Below, piece after piece: positions 57,550 through 64,000 of a DNA stretch of 64,000 bases. The stretch's first letter is position 1, and each line of letters begins with the position of its first letter. The notes beneath the pieces were generated by a model. That model saw only the letters and a program-made list of their open reading frames with translations, was not told the origin of the DNA and searched no databases. A program made the translations under genes and the position numbers. Location of the stretch: positions 1 to 64,000 of the forward strand of contig NZ_PPFE01000005.1 of NCBI RefSeq assembly GCF_002917925.1, given 5' to 3'. This DNA is from Roseovarius confluentis (GTDB lineage: Bacteria > Pseudomonadota > Alphaproteobacteria > Rhodobacterales > Rhodobacteraceae).

Positions 57550-57774
57550 TCAGGCTTCGTGCCGATTGGTGAAAAGCTCCCACTCGAACCGAGCCCGCAC
57601 GCCAGGTCCCGCAACCAGCACCCCGCCGAATGTCCCCTTGGTCACCTTCAACGCGTTCTGGCACACCGCCGCCCACACGCACCGCGCATGGTCGGTGCGG
57701 TCAGGCAGGGTCACGCCCCATCCCGTGGTCTTGTCATCCTGCTGCAGGCGGTTGATCTTCATGGTTTGAGCCAT
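57550..57774 (-). CDS. Small protein of unknown function
   Basis: 74 aa. Start at ATG 57774, preceded by GAGAGG; an ATG four codons later is the alternative. It contains GWGVTLPDRTDHARCVWAAVCQNALKV and ends FTNRHEA; no signal peptide, no membrane segment. Unrecognised. It lies head to head with the TetR gene, so the two share upstream DNA with tandem repeats at 57799-57837. Confidence 0.6.
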   Translation of the reverse strand: MAQTMKINRLQQDDKTTGWGVTLPDRTDHARCVWAAVCQNALKVTKGTFGGVLVAGPGVRARFEWELFTNRHEA

Positions 57775-57798
57775 CAGCCTCTCTCAAGATTGACGCCT

Positions 57799-57837
57799 AC
57801 CATACAACCCTGTATTCAACCATGCAGCCCTGTACAG
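57799..57837. promoter_or_regulatory. Tandem 20-bp repeat, probable TetR operator
   Basis: ACCATACAACCCTGTA (57799-57814) and ACCATGCAGCCCTGTA (57819-57834) are direct repeats with two transitions, spaced exactly 20 bp apart (two helical turns). Each holds a TACA/TGCA-n4-TGTA dyad, and CTGTACAG (57830-57837) is a perfect 8-bp palindrome. They lie between the small minus-strand gene and the TetR start at 57846, the expected place for autoregulation of divergent genes. Confidence 0.55.
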
Positions 57838-57845
57838 AGACCCCG

Positions 57846-58487
57846 ATGCAAGTCACGCAGAAAGAAGACCGACAAACCCGTCTGACCCGCGATGACTGGA
57901 TCGACGCAGCCCTGCGCCTGCTGATCGACAGTGGCGTCGACGCAATCCAGATCACCGTCCTGTCCCGCAGCCTCGGTGTCACGCGTGGCAGCTTCTACTG
58001 GCATTTCGACTCCCGCGAATCGCTCCTCGACGCGCTTGTTCACCAATGGCGCTCCCGCAACACCGGCGTTATCGTCGACGCGGTTTCCAAAGCCGAGACA
58101 CTCGACGACGGCATCCTCGCTCTTTTCGCCGTCTGGACCGATCACCGCCGCTTCGACCCGGCGCTCGATCAGGCGATCCGCAACTGGGCCCGCTACGACG
58201 ACGCCCTCCGCGCGCGCCTCAAGGCCGAGGATGACGCCCGGATCGACGCCGTCGCCGCCATGTTCCAACGCTTCGATTATCCCCAGCCCGAGGCGTTCAT
58301 CCGCGCCCGCGTGATCTGCTTCACCCAGATCACCTATTACGCGCTCGACATCGCAGCGGGCGAAACCGACGCCCAGCGAATGAGCTATCTCGAGGCCTAT
58401 TTCCGCTGCTTCACCGGGCGCGACATCAACCCGGGCACGGCCAACGCCTATCGCGACATCCTGATGCGCGGGGCACAAAAATCATGA
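57846..58487 (+). CDS. TetR-family transcriptional regulator
   Basis: 213 aa from ATG 57846; an ATG at 57822 lies inside the tandem repeat and is less likely. N-terminal HTH near residues 18-61: LTRDDWIDAALRLLIDSGVDAIQITVLSRSLGVTRGSFYWHFDSRESLL. The C-terminal ligand domain is divergent. Its stop overlaps the start of mttB by 4 nt, so it probably regulates its own operon and that of the divergent small protein. Ligand unknown, perhaps a methylated amine or a derivative. Confidence 0.92.
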   Translation: MQVTQKEDRQTRLTRDDWIDAALRLLIDSGVDAIQITVLSRSLGVTRGSFYWHFDSRESLLDALVHQWRSRNTGVIVDAVSKAETLDDGILALFAVWTDHRRFDPALDQAIRNWARYDDALRARLKAEDDARIDAVAAMFQRFDYPQPEAFIRARVICFTQITYYALDIAAGETDAQRMSYLEAYFRCFTGRDINPGTANAYRDILMRGAQKS

Positions 58488-60025
58488 ACACCCAACGCTC
58501 CGGCGGCCGCCGTGGCCGCGCCGCCAAGCGCGCCAATGCCGCCGAACACGCGTTCGACGCCGCCTGGCGCCAGTGGAAGCGTCCCTATCCGCCCATCGAG
58601 CAATTCAGCGCCGACGAGATCGAGGCGATCCACCAAACCTCCCTCAGGGTCCTGCGCGACATCGGCATCAAGGTTCTGAATGACGAGGCCCGCGCCCTCT
58701 ATCGTTCCGCCGGGATGACCGAAGTCGATGACAAAATCATCCGCTTCGACCCCGGCGCGCTGATGGCGCTCATGGCCCACGCGCCGCCAGACGTCACCCT
58801 GCACAGCCGCAACCCCACCCGCACGCAGACCCTCGGCGGGCCCAACGTCGGCATCACCACCTCCGCCGGCTCGCCCAACTGTTCCGACCTGCAGGGCGGC
58901 CGCCGCCCCGGCACGCAGGCGGACTACGACAATTTCTGCAAGATCGCGCAGGCGTTCGACGTGATCCATTTCATCGGTCCGGTGGTCGAGCCGCAGGACA
59001 TCGCCCTCGGCCTGCGCCACCTGCACATGACCCGCTCCATTGCGGCCCTGACCGAAAAGATCCCCTTCGTCTATTTCCGCGGGCGCGAGGCCATCGCCGA
59101 CAGCTACGAGATCCTGCGCCTCGCCCACGGCCTCGGCAAGGACGACTTCCCCAATACCTGCGTCAGCTATTCCGTTGCCAACTCCAACTCGCCCCTGCAA
59201 CTGGACGCCCTGATGTGCCGCGGCATCATCGACGCAGCCCGCGCGGGCCAGATGATGATCCTCACGCCCTTCACGCTGGCCGGCGCCATGGCCCCGGTCA
59301 CCATCCCCGGCGCGCTGGTCATGCAGAACGCCGAGACGCTGGCAGGTCTGTGCCTGTCCCAGATCGTCCGTCCCGGCGCGCCCGTCTGCTACGGTAGCTT
59401 CACCTCCAACGTCGACATGCGCAGCGGCGCGCCCGCCTTCGGCACGCCGGAATACGTCAAGGCCGCCTTCGCCTCGGGCCAGCTTGCGCGCCGCTACAAC
59501 GTCCCCCTACGCTCCTCAGCGCCGACAGCCTCGAACGCGCCGGATGCGCAAGCCGCCTACGAATCGCAGATGTCGCTCTGGGGCGCCCTGATGGGCGGCG
59601 CCAACCTGATCCTGCACGGCGCAGGCTGGCTCGAAGGCGGGCTGACCATCTCGGTCGAGAAGTTCATCATCGACGTCGAAGTGCTGCAAATGTTCGCTGA
59701 ACTCTTCAAGCCGGTCGAGGTCACCGAGGCCACGCTCGCCTATGACGCCATCGCCGACGTGCGCCACGGCGGCCATTTCTTCGGCACGCAGCACACGCTG
59801 GACCGGTTCGAGACGGCCTTCTATTCGCCGCTCCTGTCCGACTGGTCAAACTACGAGAACTACCGCGACCGGGGTGCGGTGGACACGACCGAACGTGCCA
59901 ACCGCATCTTTTTCGAAACGCTCGCCGCGCACGAGGACCCGGCCCTGGCGCAAGACCGGCTGGAGGCCATCGACGCCTTCATCGCCAAACGCACCGAAGA
60001 AGGCGGCGCGGATATCGAGCAGTAG
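58484..60025 (+). CDS. MttB-family methyltransferase without pyrrolysine
   Basis: 513 aa, one uninterrupted frame. Recognised as the trimethylamine methyltransferase (MttB/COG5598) family by segments such as GSPNCSDLQGGRRPGTQADYDNFCKIAQAFDVIHFIGPVVEP (about residues 129-170) and AAYESQMSLWGALMGGANLILHGAGWLEGGLTIS (about 355-388). No in-frame amber codon is used where methanogen MttB has pyrrolysine, so it is of the non-Pyl type, members of which demethylate glycine betaine or related quaternary amines onto a corrinoid protein. No corrinoid protein gene is next to it. Its N-terminus is Arg/Gly-rich (NTQRSGGRRGRAAKR). Confidence 0.9.
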   Translation: MNTQRSGGRRGRAAKRANAAEHAFDAAWRQWKRPYPPIEQFSADEIEAIHQTSLRVLRDIGIKVLNDEARALYRSAGMTEVDDKIIRFDPGALMALMAHAPPDVTLHSRNPTRTQTLGGPNVGITTSAGSPNCSDLQGGRRPGTQADYDNFCKIAQAFDVIHFIGPVVEPQDIALGLRHLHMTRSIAALTEKIPFVYFRGREAIADSYEILRLAHGLGKDDFPNTCVSYSVANSNSPLQLDALMCRGIIDAARAGQMMILTPFTLAGAMAPVTIPGALVMQNAETLAGLCLSQIVRPGAPVCYGSFTSNVDMRSGAPAFGTPEYVKAAFASGQLARRYNVPLRSSAPTASNAPDAQAAYESQMSLWGALMGGANLILHGAGWLEGGLTISVEKFIIDVEVLQMFAELFKPVEVTEATLAYDAIADVRHGGHFFGTQHTLDRFETAFYSPLLSDWSNYENYRDRGAVDTTERANRIFFETLAAHEDPALAQDRLEAIDAFIAKRTEEGGADIEQ

Positions 60026-60051
60026 GTCTGGTGCCGAGTGCGGCAATCAAG

Positions 60052-60075
60052 CGTAGGGTGGGTGAAAACCCACGC
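60052..60075 (+). repeat. Dispersed palindromic repeat, exact copy
   Basis: All 24 bases match the reverse complement of 6772-6795 after sucB. Core GGGTGAAAACCC can form a hairpin. It lies in the 55-bp gap between the convergent mttB and ald genes. Confidence 0.8.
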
Positions 60076-60080
60076 GGACC

Positions 60081-61199
60081 TTACCCTTTCACAACCATCT
60101 GCGGCGAGATCACGTCGATCCCCAGCGCCTTGCCCACGGCAAAATACGTCAACTGCCCGGCATGCACGTTCAGACCGTTCAGCAGGTGCGGATCATCGGC
60201 ACAGGCCTGTTTCCACCCCTTATCCGCCAGCGCCAGCATGAACGGCATCGTCGCGTTGCCCAGCGCGATGGTCGAGGTCCGCGCGACGGCGCCCGGCATG
60301 TTGGCCACGCAGTAATGCATGATCCCGTCGACATCATAGATCGGGTCGGCATGGGTGGTGGCCTTCGAGGTCTCGAAACACCCGCCCTGGTCGATCGCCA
60401 CGTCCACCAGCACCGCGCCCGGCTTCATGTCGGCGAACTGTGCCCGCTTCACCAGCTTGGGCGCTTCGGCCCCGGGGATCAGAACCGCGCCGATCACCAT
60501 GTCGGCCTGCTCCAGATGCTCGGCCAGAAGGCCTTGCGACGAATATCCTGTGTTGAAAGTACCCGAGAACACGTCGTCGAGATACCGCAGACGCGGCAGC
60601 GAGCGGTCCAGCACGGTCACGTCCGCGCCCATGCCCGCCGCGATCCGCGCCGCGTGCGTGCCCACGACACCGCCACCGATCACCAGCACCTTGGCCGGGC
60701 CCACACCGGGCACGCCGCCCATCAGCACGCCGCGCCCGCCATTGGCTTTCTGCAGCGTGTAGGCGCCAACCTGCGGCGCCAAGCGGCCCGCAACCTCCGA
60801 CATAGGCGCCAGCAGGGGCAGGCCGCCGCGCTCGTCCGTCACGGTCTCATAGGCAATCGCCGTGCATCCGCTTTCCAGCAGGTCCTTCGTCTGTGCCGGA
60901 TCGGGCGCCAGGTGCAGGTAGGTGAACAGCAGCTGCCCTTCGCGCAGCATCTTGCGCTCACCGGCCTGCGGTTCCTTGACCTTCACGATCATGTCGGCGG
61001 TGGCAAACACCTCTTCCGCCGTGTCGATGATCGTGGCCCCGGCGGCGACATAATCCGCATCCTCGAACCCCGCGCCCTTGCCGGCGCCGGACTGGATGAT
61101 GACCTCGTGACCATGGGACACGGCCTCTCCGGCGGCGTTGGGTGTCATCCCCACGCGAAACTCCTGCGGTTTGATCTCAGTCGGGCATCCGATTTTCAT
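60081..61199 (-). CDS. ald: Alanine dehydrogenase
   Basis: 372 aa. Catalytic Lys75 (VKVKEPQ) and His96 (YLHLAP), NAD-binding [21 protein letters not shown] (about residues 171-191), and the [18 protein letters not shown] motif (about 265-283). Interconverts alanine with pyruvate plus ammonia using NAD. Ribosome site AAAGAGGAG precedes ATG 61199. Divergent from an Lrp/AsnC regulator, 135 bp apart. Confidence 0.97.
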   Translation of the reverse strand: MKIGCPTEIKPQEFRVGMTPNAAGEAVSHGHEVIIQSGAGKGAGFEDADYVAAGATIIDTAEEVFATADMIVKVKEPQAGERKMLREGQLLFTYLHLAPDPAQTKDLLESGCTAIAYETVTDERGGLPLLAPMSEVAGRLAPQVGAYTLQKANGGRGVLMGGVPGVGPAKVLVIGGGVVGTHAARIAAGMGADVTVLDRSLPRLRYLDDVFSGTFNTGYSSQGLLAEHLEQADMVIGAVLIPGAEAPKLVKRAQFADMKPGAVLVDVAIDQGGCFETSKATTHADPIYDVDGIMHYCVANMPGAVARTSTIALGNATMPFMLALADKGWKQACADDPHLLNGLNVHAGQLTYFAVGKALGIDVISPQMVVKG

Positions 61200-61287
61200 G
61201 TCGCACTCCTCTTTGCGCTATAGACTAGAATACAGCGGCCTCATTGAAAGGGGTTTGATATTTTGCCCGTGCTTGCTGTAGAAACCG

Positions 61288-61301
61288 GAATATTCTTCGA
61301 A
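61288..61301. promoter_or_regulatory. Palindromes in ald-Lrp intergenic region
   Basis: GAATATTC (61288-61295) is a perfect 8-bp palindrome directly followed by TTCGAA (61296-61301), another palindrome, in an A/T-rich gap. Lrp-type regulators bind degenerate A/T-rich palindromes, so this is a candidate AldR-like operator. Confidence 0.35.
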
Positions 61302-61334
61302 GCACTGGCGTTTCACCAAAAGGTTTTGCCCCGA

Positions 61335-61793
61335 ATGACCCTCGACACGATGGATCGTCGCCTTCTTGCCGTCCTGCAGAAACGCGGCCGCATCTCCAAC
61401 GCCGACCTGGCCGAGGCGGTCAACCTCTCGCCCTCGGCCTGTCATCGCCGGGTGCAGCGGCTGGAAACCGAAGCCTACATCAAGGACTATGTCGCCCTTC
61501 TGGACCCGCGCCGCATGGGGGTGCCCACCACCGTCTTCGTCGAGATCACCCTCACGACCCAGGCAGACGATGTGCTCGACGCGTTCGAGACCGCCGTGGC
61601 CCGCATCCCCAATGTGCTGGAATGCCACCTGACGGCGGGCACCGCAGACTATCTGCTCAAACTCGCGGTCGAGGACACCGAGGATTTCGCCCGCATCCAC
61701 CGCCAGTATCTCACCCGCCTGCCCGGTGTGGCCACCATGCAATCCAGCTTTGCGCTGCGCACGGTGCTGCAAACCACGGCCCTGCCGGTTTAA
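61335..61793 (+). CDS. Lrp/AsnC-family regulator of ald
   Basis: 152 aa from ATG 61335 (MTLDTMDRRLLAVLQKRGRISNADLAEAVNLSPSACHRRVQRLE). Winged HTH at about residues 5-50, then a RAM ligand-binding domain (about 70-145). Size and order match AsnC/Lrp proteins; its position divergent from ald suggests that it activates ald in response to alanine, as AldR does in rhizobia. Regulation by this protein is inferred from context. Confidence 0.93.
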   Translation: MTLDTMDRRLLAVLQKRGRISNADLAEAVNLSPSACHRRVQRLETEAYIKDYVALLDPRRMGVPTTVFVEITLTTQADDVLDAFETAVARIPNVLECHLTAGTADYLLKLAVEDTEDFARIHRQYLTRLPGVATMQSSFALRTVLQTTALPV

Positions 61794-61875
61794 GTCAAAT
61801 CCGCCGTATTTTCCTTTCGGTAATCAACATCGCCTTAGGCTCTTGACGTGATGCTCGCCTCTCGGAGTGGCGGGC

Positions 61876-62877
61876 ATGACCAAGACGTTTTACGGCATAG
61901 ACAACGAATTCGCGGTTGCGACCGGGGCAAACGTCAACGACGCGCCCGGGCAATCGTCCTTCGACTATCCGCCCAACAGCTCGCAGGACCTGATCGTCAC
62001 CTCGAACGCGAGCGACAGCGGCCCCAACCTGTTCGAACTGGGCGAGACCTACGATGTCCAGTATTCCGGCCCCGGCGGCACGCATCTGCTCGACGACGCG
62101 GTCGTGATCCGCAGCGACCCGGCCCCGGCTGATGGCGGCATCATCGTGTTCGAAGGGACGGATGGCAACGGCGACCCGGCCCAGGTCATCTGGTCGCCGG
62201 GCTTCGATCTGGAAACCTGGTACTTCGACAATTTCACCAACGGCCAGCCGCCCAAGTTTTTCACCTCCGACCAGAACGCCAGCTATACCCATACGGTCAA
62301 TTGTTTCGCCGCCGGTACCTTGCTCGAAACCCCGTCCGGCGCCCGGCCCGTCGAGCATCTGCGTTCCGGTGACCGGGTGCTGACCCGCGATGCCGCGCCC
62401 CGGCGCATCCTCTGGGCAGGCGCGCGGCGCATGGCGGGCGACGGGCCCGCCTGTCCGGTCCGTTTCGCCCCCGGCGTTCTCGGCAACACGCGCCCACTGC
62501 GTCTGTCCCAACAGCATCGCGTCGCGATCCGCGCGTGGAAGGCCGAGCTGCTCTTCGGCACGCAAGAGGTACTGGTGCCCGCCAAGGCGCTGGTGGGCCA
62601 GCCCGGCATCACCTTCGCGCCCTGCCGCTCCGTGACCTACGTCCATCTTCTGCTCAAGGATCATCAGCTTGTCCTGGCCGAGGGCGGCGCACCCTGCGAA
62701 ACCATCCTGCCCGGCGTGATGACAGAGGACTGGCTGATCGAAGAAGCCGCCGCGATCCGTCGCGCCGCCGGTACCGCACCCTATCGCGCGGCACTGCCGA
62801 TCCTGACCTACCGCGAGGCCCGCTGCATCGCGGGCAGGCGCGGCCCTCTCCGCGCACCTGCCTTCATGCGGCTTTAG
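61876..62877 (+). CDS. Hint_2 domain protein (second of two)
   Basis: 333 aa from ATG 61876, with GGAG 8 nt upstream (an in-frame GTG at 61867 is the alternative). N-terminal beta-rich acidic domain (residues 1-140), then Hint domain: CFAAGTLLETPSG with Cys143, LRSGDRVLT, the SQQHRVA block (about 211-217), LLFGTQEVLVPAKALV (about 225-240), and YVHLLLKDHQLVLAEGGAPCETILPG (about 255-280). Cys143 is at the same residue number as in the protein at 10982. No C-terminal splice site and no extein. Normal GC use here, unlike the first copy. Confidence 0.88.
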   Translation: MTKTFYGIDNEFAVATGANVNDAPGQSSFDYPPNSSQDLIVTSNASDSGPNLFELGETYDVQYSGPGGTHLLDDAVVIRSDPAPADGGIIVFEGTDGNGDPAQVIWSPGFDLETWYFDNFTNGQPPKFFTSDQNASYTHTVNCFAAGTLLETPSGARPVEHLRSGDRVLTRDAAPRRILWAGARRMAGDGPACPVRFAPGVLGNTRPLRLSQQHRVAIRAWKAELLFGTQEVLVPAKALVGQPGITFAPCRSVTYVHLLLKDHQLVLAEGGAPCETILPGVMTEDWLIEEAAAIRRAAGTAPYRAALPILTYREARCIAGRRGPLRAPAFMRL

Positions 62878-63080
62878 AAACAAGGAAAATCCAAAGGGCC
62901 CCGGTTCGTTGACCGGGACCCCCTCCGACGCGCATGATCCGTGAGTGACAGCGCAGCCGGATACCCTTCCGGTACCCGTATTCTAACCGCGGAGCGGCTG
63001 AGCGGTGTATCGGAAAAAACACGGGCTTTGACCCGTAGGGAAAACCTTACCTTTGGCTGTGACGTCGCGTCACTTTCCCG
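62878..63080. other. Hairpin-rich non-coding gap
   Basis: Between the Hint gene and the pnp terminator. It holds an imperfect stem-loop (62896-62905 with 62912-62921, one mismatch), a short ACGGG...CCCGT stem around 63020-63040, and GTGACG/CGTCAC (63059-63073). No ORF on either strand is convincing and no tRNA cloverleaf could be drawn. A small RNA is possible. Confidence 0.35.
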
Positions 63081-63112
63081 CAAAAAAGCCCCGGCGTCTC
63101 CACCGGGGCTTT
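63081..63112 (-). terminator. Rho-independent terminator of pnp
   Basis: On the minus strand a perfect 10-bp stem (63103-63112 with 63085-63094), 8-nt loop, then a T-run (A-tract 63082-63087 on the top strand). It is 24 nt past the pnp stop and is the clearest intrinsic terminator in the window. Confidence 0.9.
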
Positions 63113-63135
63113 CCGTTTCTCAAAGACCGCGGATT

Positions 63136-64000
63136 TTACTCGTCCGCAGGCTCTTCTTTCTTGGCTTCCTCGCCGGTCTCCTGGTCGACAACCTTCATCG
63201 ACAAGCGCACCTTGCCGCGATCGTCAAAGCCCAGCAGCTTGACCCACACGTCCTGGCCTTCCTTCAGAACGTCCGACGGATGGTTCAGGCGGCGGTTCTC
63301 GATCTGGCTGACATGCACCAGCCCATCGCGCTTGCCGAAGAAGTTCACGAAGGCGCCGAAGTCCACGATCTTCACGACCGTACCCTTGTAGATCTTGCCT
63401 TCTTCCGGCTCTGCCACGATCGAATGGATCATGTCGTATGCCTTCTGGATGGCCTCGCCGTTGGGCGACGCGATCTTGATGACACCCTCGTCGTTGATGT
63501 CGACCTTGGCGCCCGACACTTCGACGATCTCGCGGATCACCTTGCCACCGGACCCGATCACTTCGCGGATCTTGTCGGTCGGGATCTGCATCGTCTCGAT
63601 GCGCGGTGCGTGAACCGAGAACTCGCTCGCTTCGGTCAGCGCCTTGGCCATCTCGCCCAGGATGTGCAACCGGCCGGCCTTCGCCTGCTCAAGCGCCTTC
63701 TCCATGATCTCCGGCGTGATGCCTGCGACCTTGATGTCCATCTGCAGCGACGTGATACCGGCTTCGGTCCCCGCCACCTTGAAGTCCATGTCGCCCAGGT
63801 GATCCTCGTCCCCAAGGATGTCGGTCAGGATGCCGTAGGAACCGTCGTCTTCCAGCACCAGGCCCATGGCCACGCCGGCCACCGGCGCCTTCAGCGGCAC
63901 ACCGGCGTCCATCATGGACAATGACCCACCACAGACCGACGCCATCGAGGACGAGCCGTTCGACTCGGTGATCTCGCTGACGACCCGGATCGTGTAGGGG
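63136..64000 (-). CDS. pnp: Polyribonucleotide nucleotidyltransferase (PNPase), 3' part
   Basis: About 287 C-terminal residues; the start lies beyond the right edge (the full-length family is ~710 aa). Visible in order: part of the second RNase PH domain with [26 protein letters not shown] domain ([15 protein letters not shown], around 152-167 from the visible start), and S1 domain ([20 protein letters not shown]). The enzyme degrades RNA from the 3' end by phosphorolysis in the degradosome. Terminated by the hairpin at 63081-63112. Confidence 0.97.
   Translation of the reverse strand, partial: PYTIRVVSEITESNGSSSMASVCGGSLSMMDAGVPLKAPVAGVAMGLVLEDDGSYGILTDILGDEDHLGDMDFKVAGTEAGITSLQMDIKVAGITPEIMEKALEQAKAGRLHILGEMAKALTEASEFSVHAPRIETMQIPTDKIREVIGSGGKVIREIVEVSGAKVDINDEGVIKIASPNGEAIQKAYDMIHSIVAEPEEGKIYKGTVVKIVDFGAFVNFFGKRDGLVHVSQIENRRLNHPSDVLKEGQDVWVKLLGFDDRGKVRLSMKVVDQETGEEAKKEEPADE

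Noticed and set aside
58484-60025. Pyrrolysine-type read-through in the MttB gene
   Set aside because: No in-frame TAG occurs in the gene; the frame is open from start to TAG stop at 60023-60025.
62880-63080. Possible tRNA in the gap before pnp
   Set aside because: A GGTTCG string looks like a T-arm, but A58 is missing and no acceptor, anticodon or D-arm pairs fit on either strand.

Overview
This window is about 64 kb of high-GC chromosome from a Roseobacter-type alphaproteobacterium (family Rhodobacteraceae/Roseobacteraceae). The evidence is the bztABCD-type amino-acid transporter, an ATP12 chaperone gene in a crcB-rluC-gph-ATP12 operon, a TIGR02302/DUF4175 protein, a trimethylamine methyltransferase-family protein without pyrrolysine, two Hint_2 proteins, and the yidC-MOSC-engB-argB order. 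Gene density is close to 90 percent and most genes are housekeeping. I see no rRNA, confident tRNA, CRISPR array, transposase, integrase or plasmid/phage genes.

Layout. 1-9.95 kb, all on +: the TCA block sucC (3' end), small lipoprotein, sucD, DUF805 protein, sucA, sucB, then four small poorly known genes (one a divergent uracil-DNA-glycosylase-like protein), then lpd, so the whole 2-oxoglutarate dehydrogenase complex is here. 9.95-12.3 kb: a lower-GC, gene-poor patch with a small membrane protein, strong inverted repeats and the first Hint_2 protein; it looks like an insertion. 12.3-15.2 kb (-): ftsE-ftsX-plsC-PPOX flavoprotein, divergent from a zinc-ribbon protein (+). 16.3-22.3 kb (-): argH, lipoprotein, DUF2834, lysA and the TIGR02302 protein. 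22.3-25.3 kb (+): thioredoxin-like tlpA, ttcA and a GGDEF-EAL protein. 25.5-29.8 kb (+): yidC, MOSC, engB, argB. 29.9-32.9 kb (+): a tightly overlapping operon of fatty acid hydroxylase, ferredoxin, SixA-like phosphatase and HDAC-type deacetylase. 32.9-37.4 kb (-): bztABCD. 37.6-40.4 kb (-): crcB, rluC-like, gph-like, ATP12. 40.5-42.9 kb (+): glycerate kinase and M20 amidohydrolase. 42.9-44.2 kb (-): UDP-glucose dehydrogenase. 44.4-45.8 kb (+): glmM. 45.8-49.6 kb (-): hyuA-hyuB hydantoinase/oxoprolinase. 49.8-52.1 kb (+): mscL and an SLC13/RCK transporter. 52.1-56.6 kb (-): an Opp/Dpp-type ABC transporter lacking a local binding protein. 56.7-57.8 kb (-): an orphan DnaB-like ATPase and a small protein. 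57.8-60.0 kb (+): TetR regulator and MttB-family methyltransferase. 60.1-61.8 kb: ald (-) divergent from an Lrp/AsnC regulator (+). 61.9-62.9 kb (+): second Hint_2 protein. 63.1-64 kb (-): the 3' end of pnp with a strong terminator.

The less described material is: the small-gene cluster between sucB and lpd; the hydroxylase-ferredoxin-SixA-deacetylase operon, whose start codon sits at the predicted +1 of a promoter (candidate leaderless mRNA); two Hint_2 paralogues with the same layout; the low-GC patch; and several families of short dispersed palindromic repeats, one of which occurs as an exact 24-bp match 53 kb apart. I did not find a clear new defence or mobile system.
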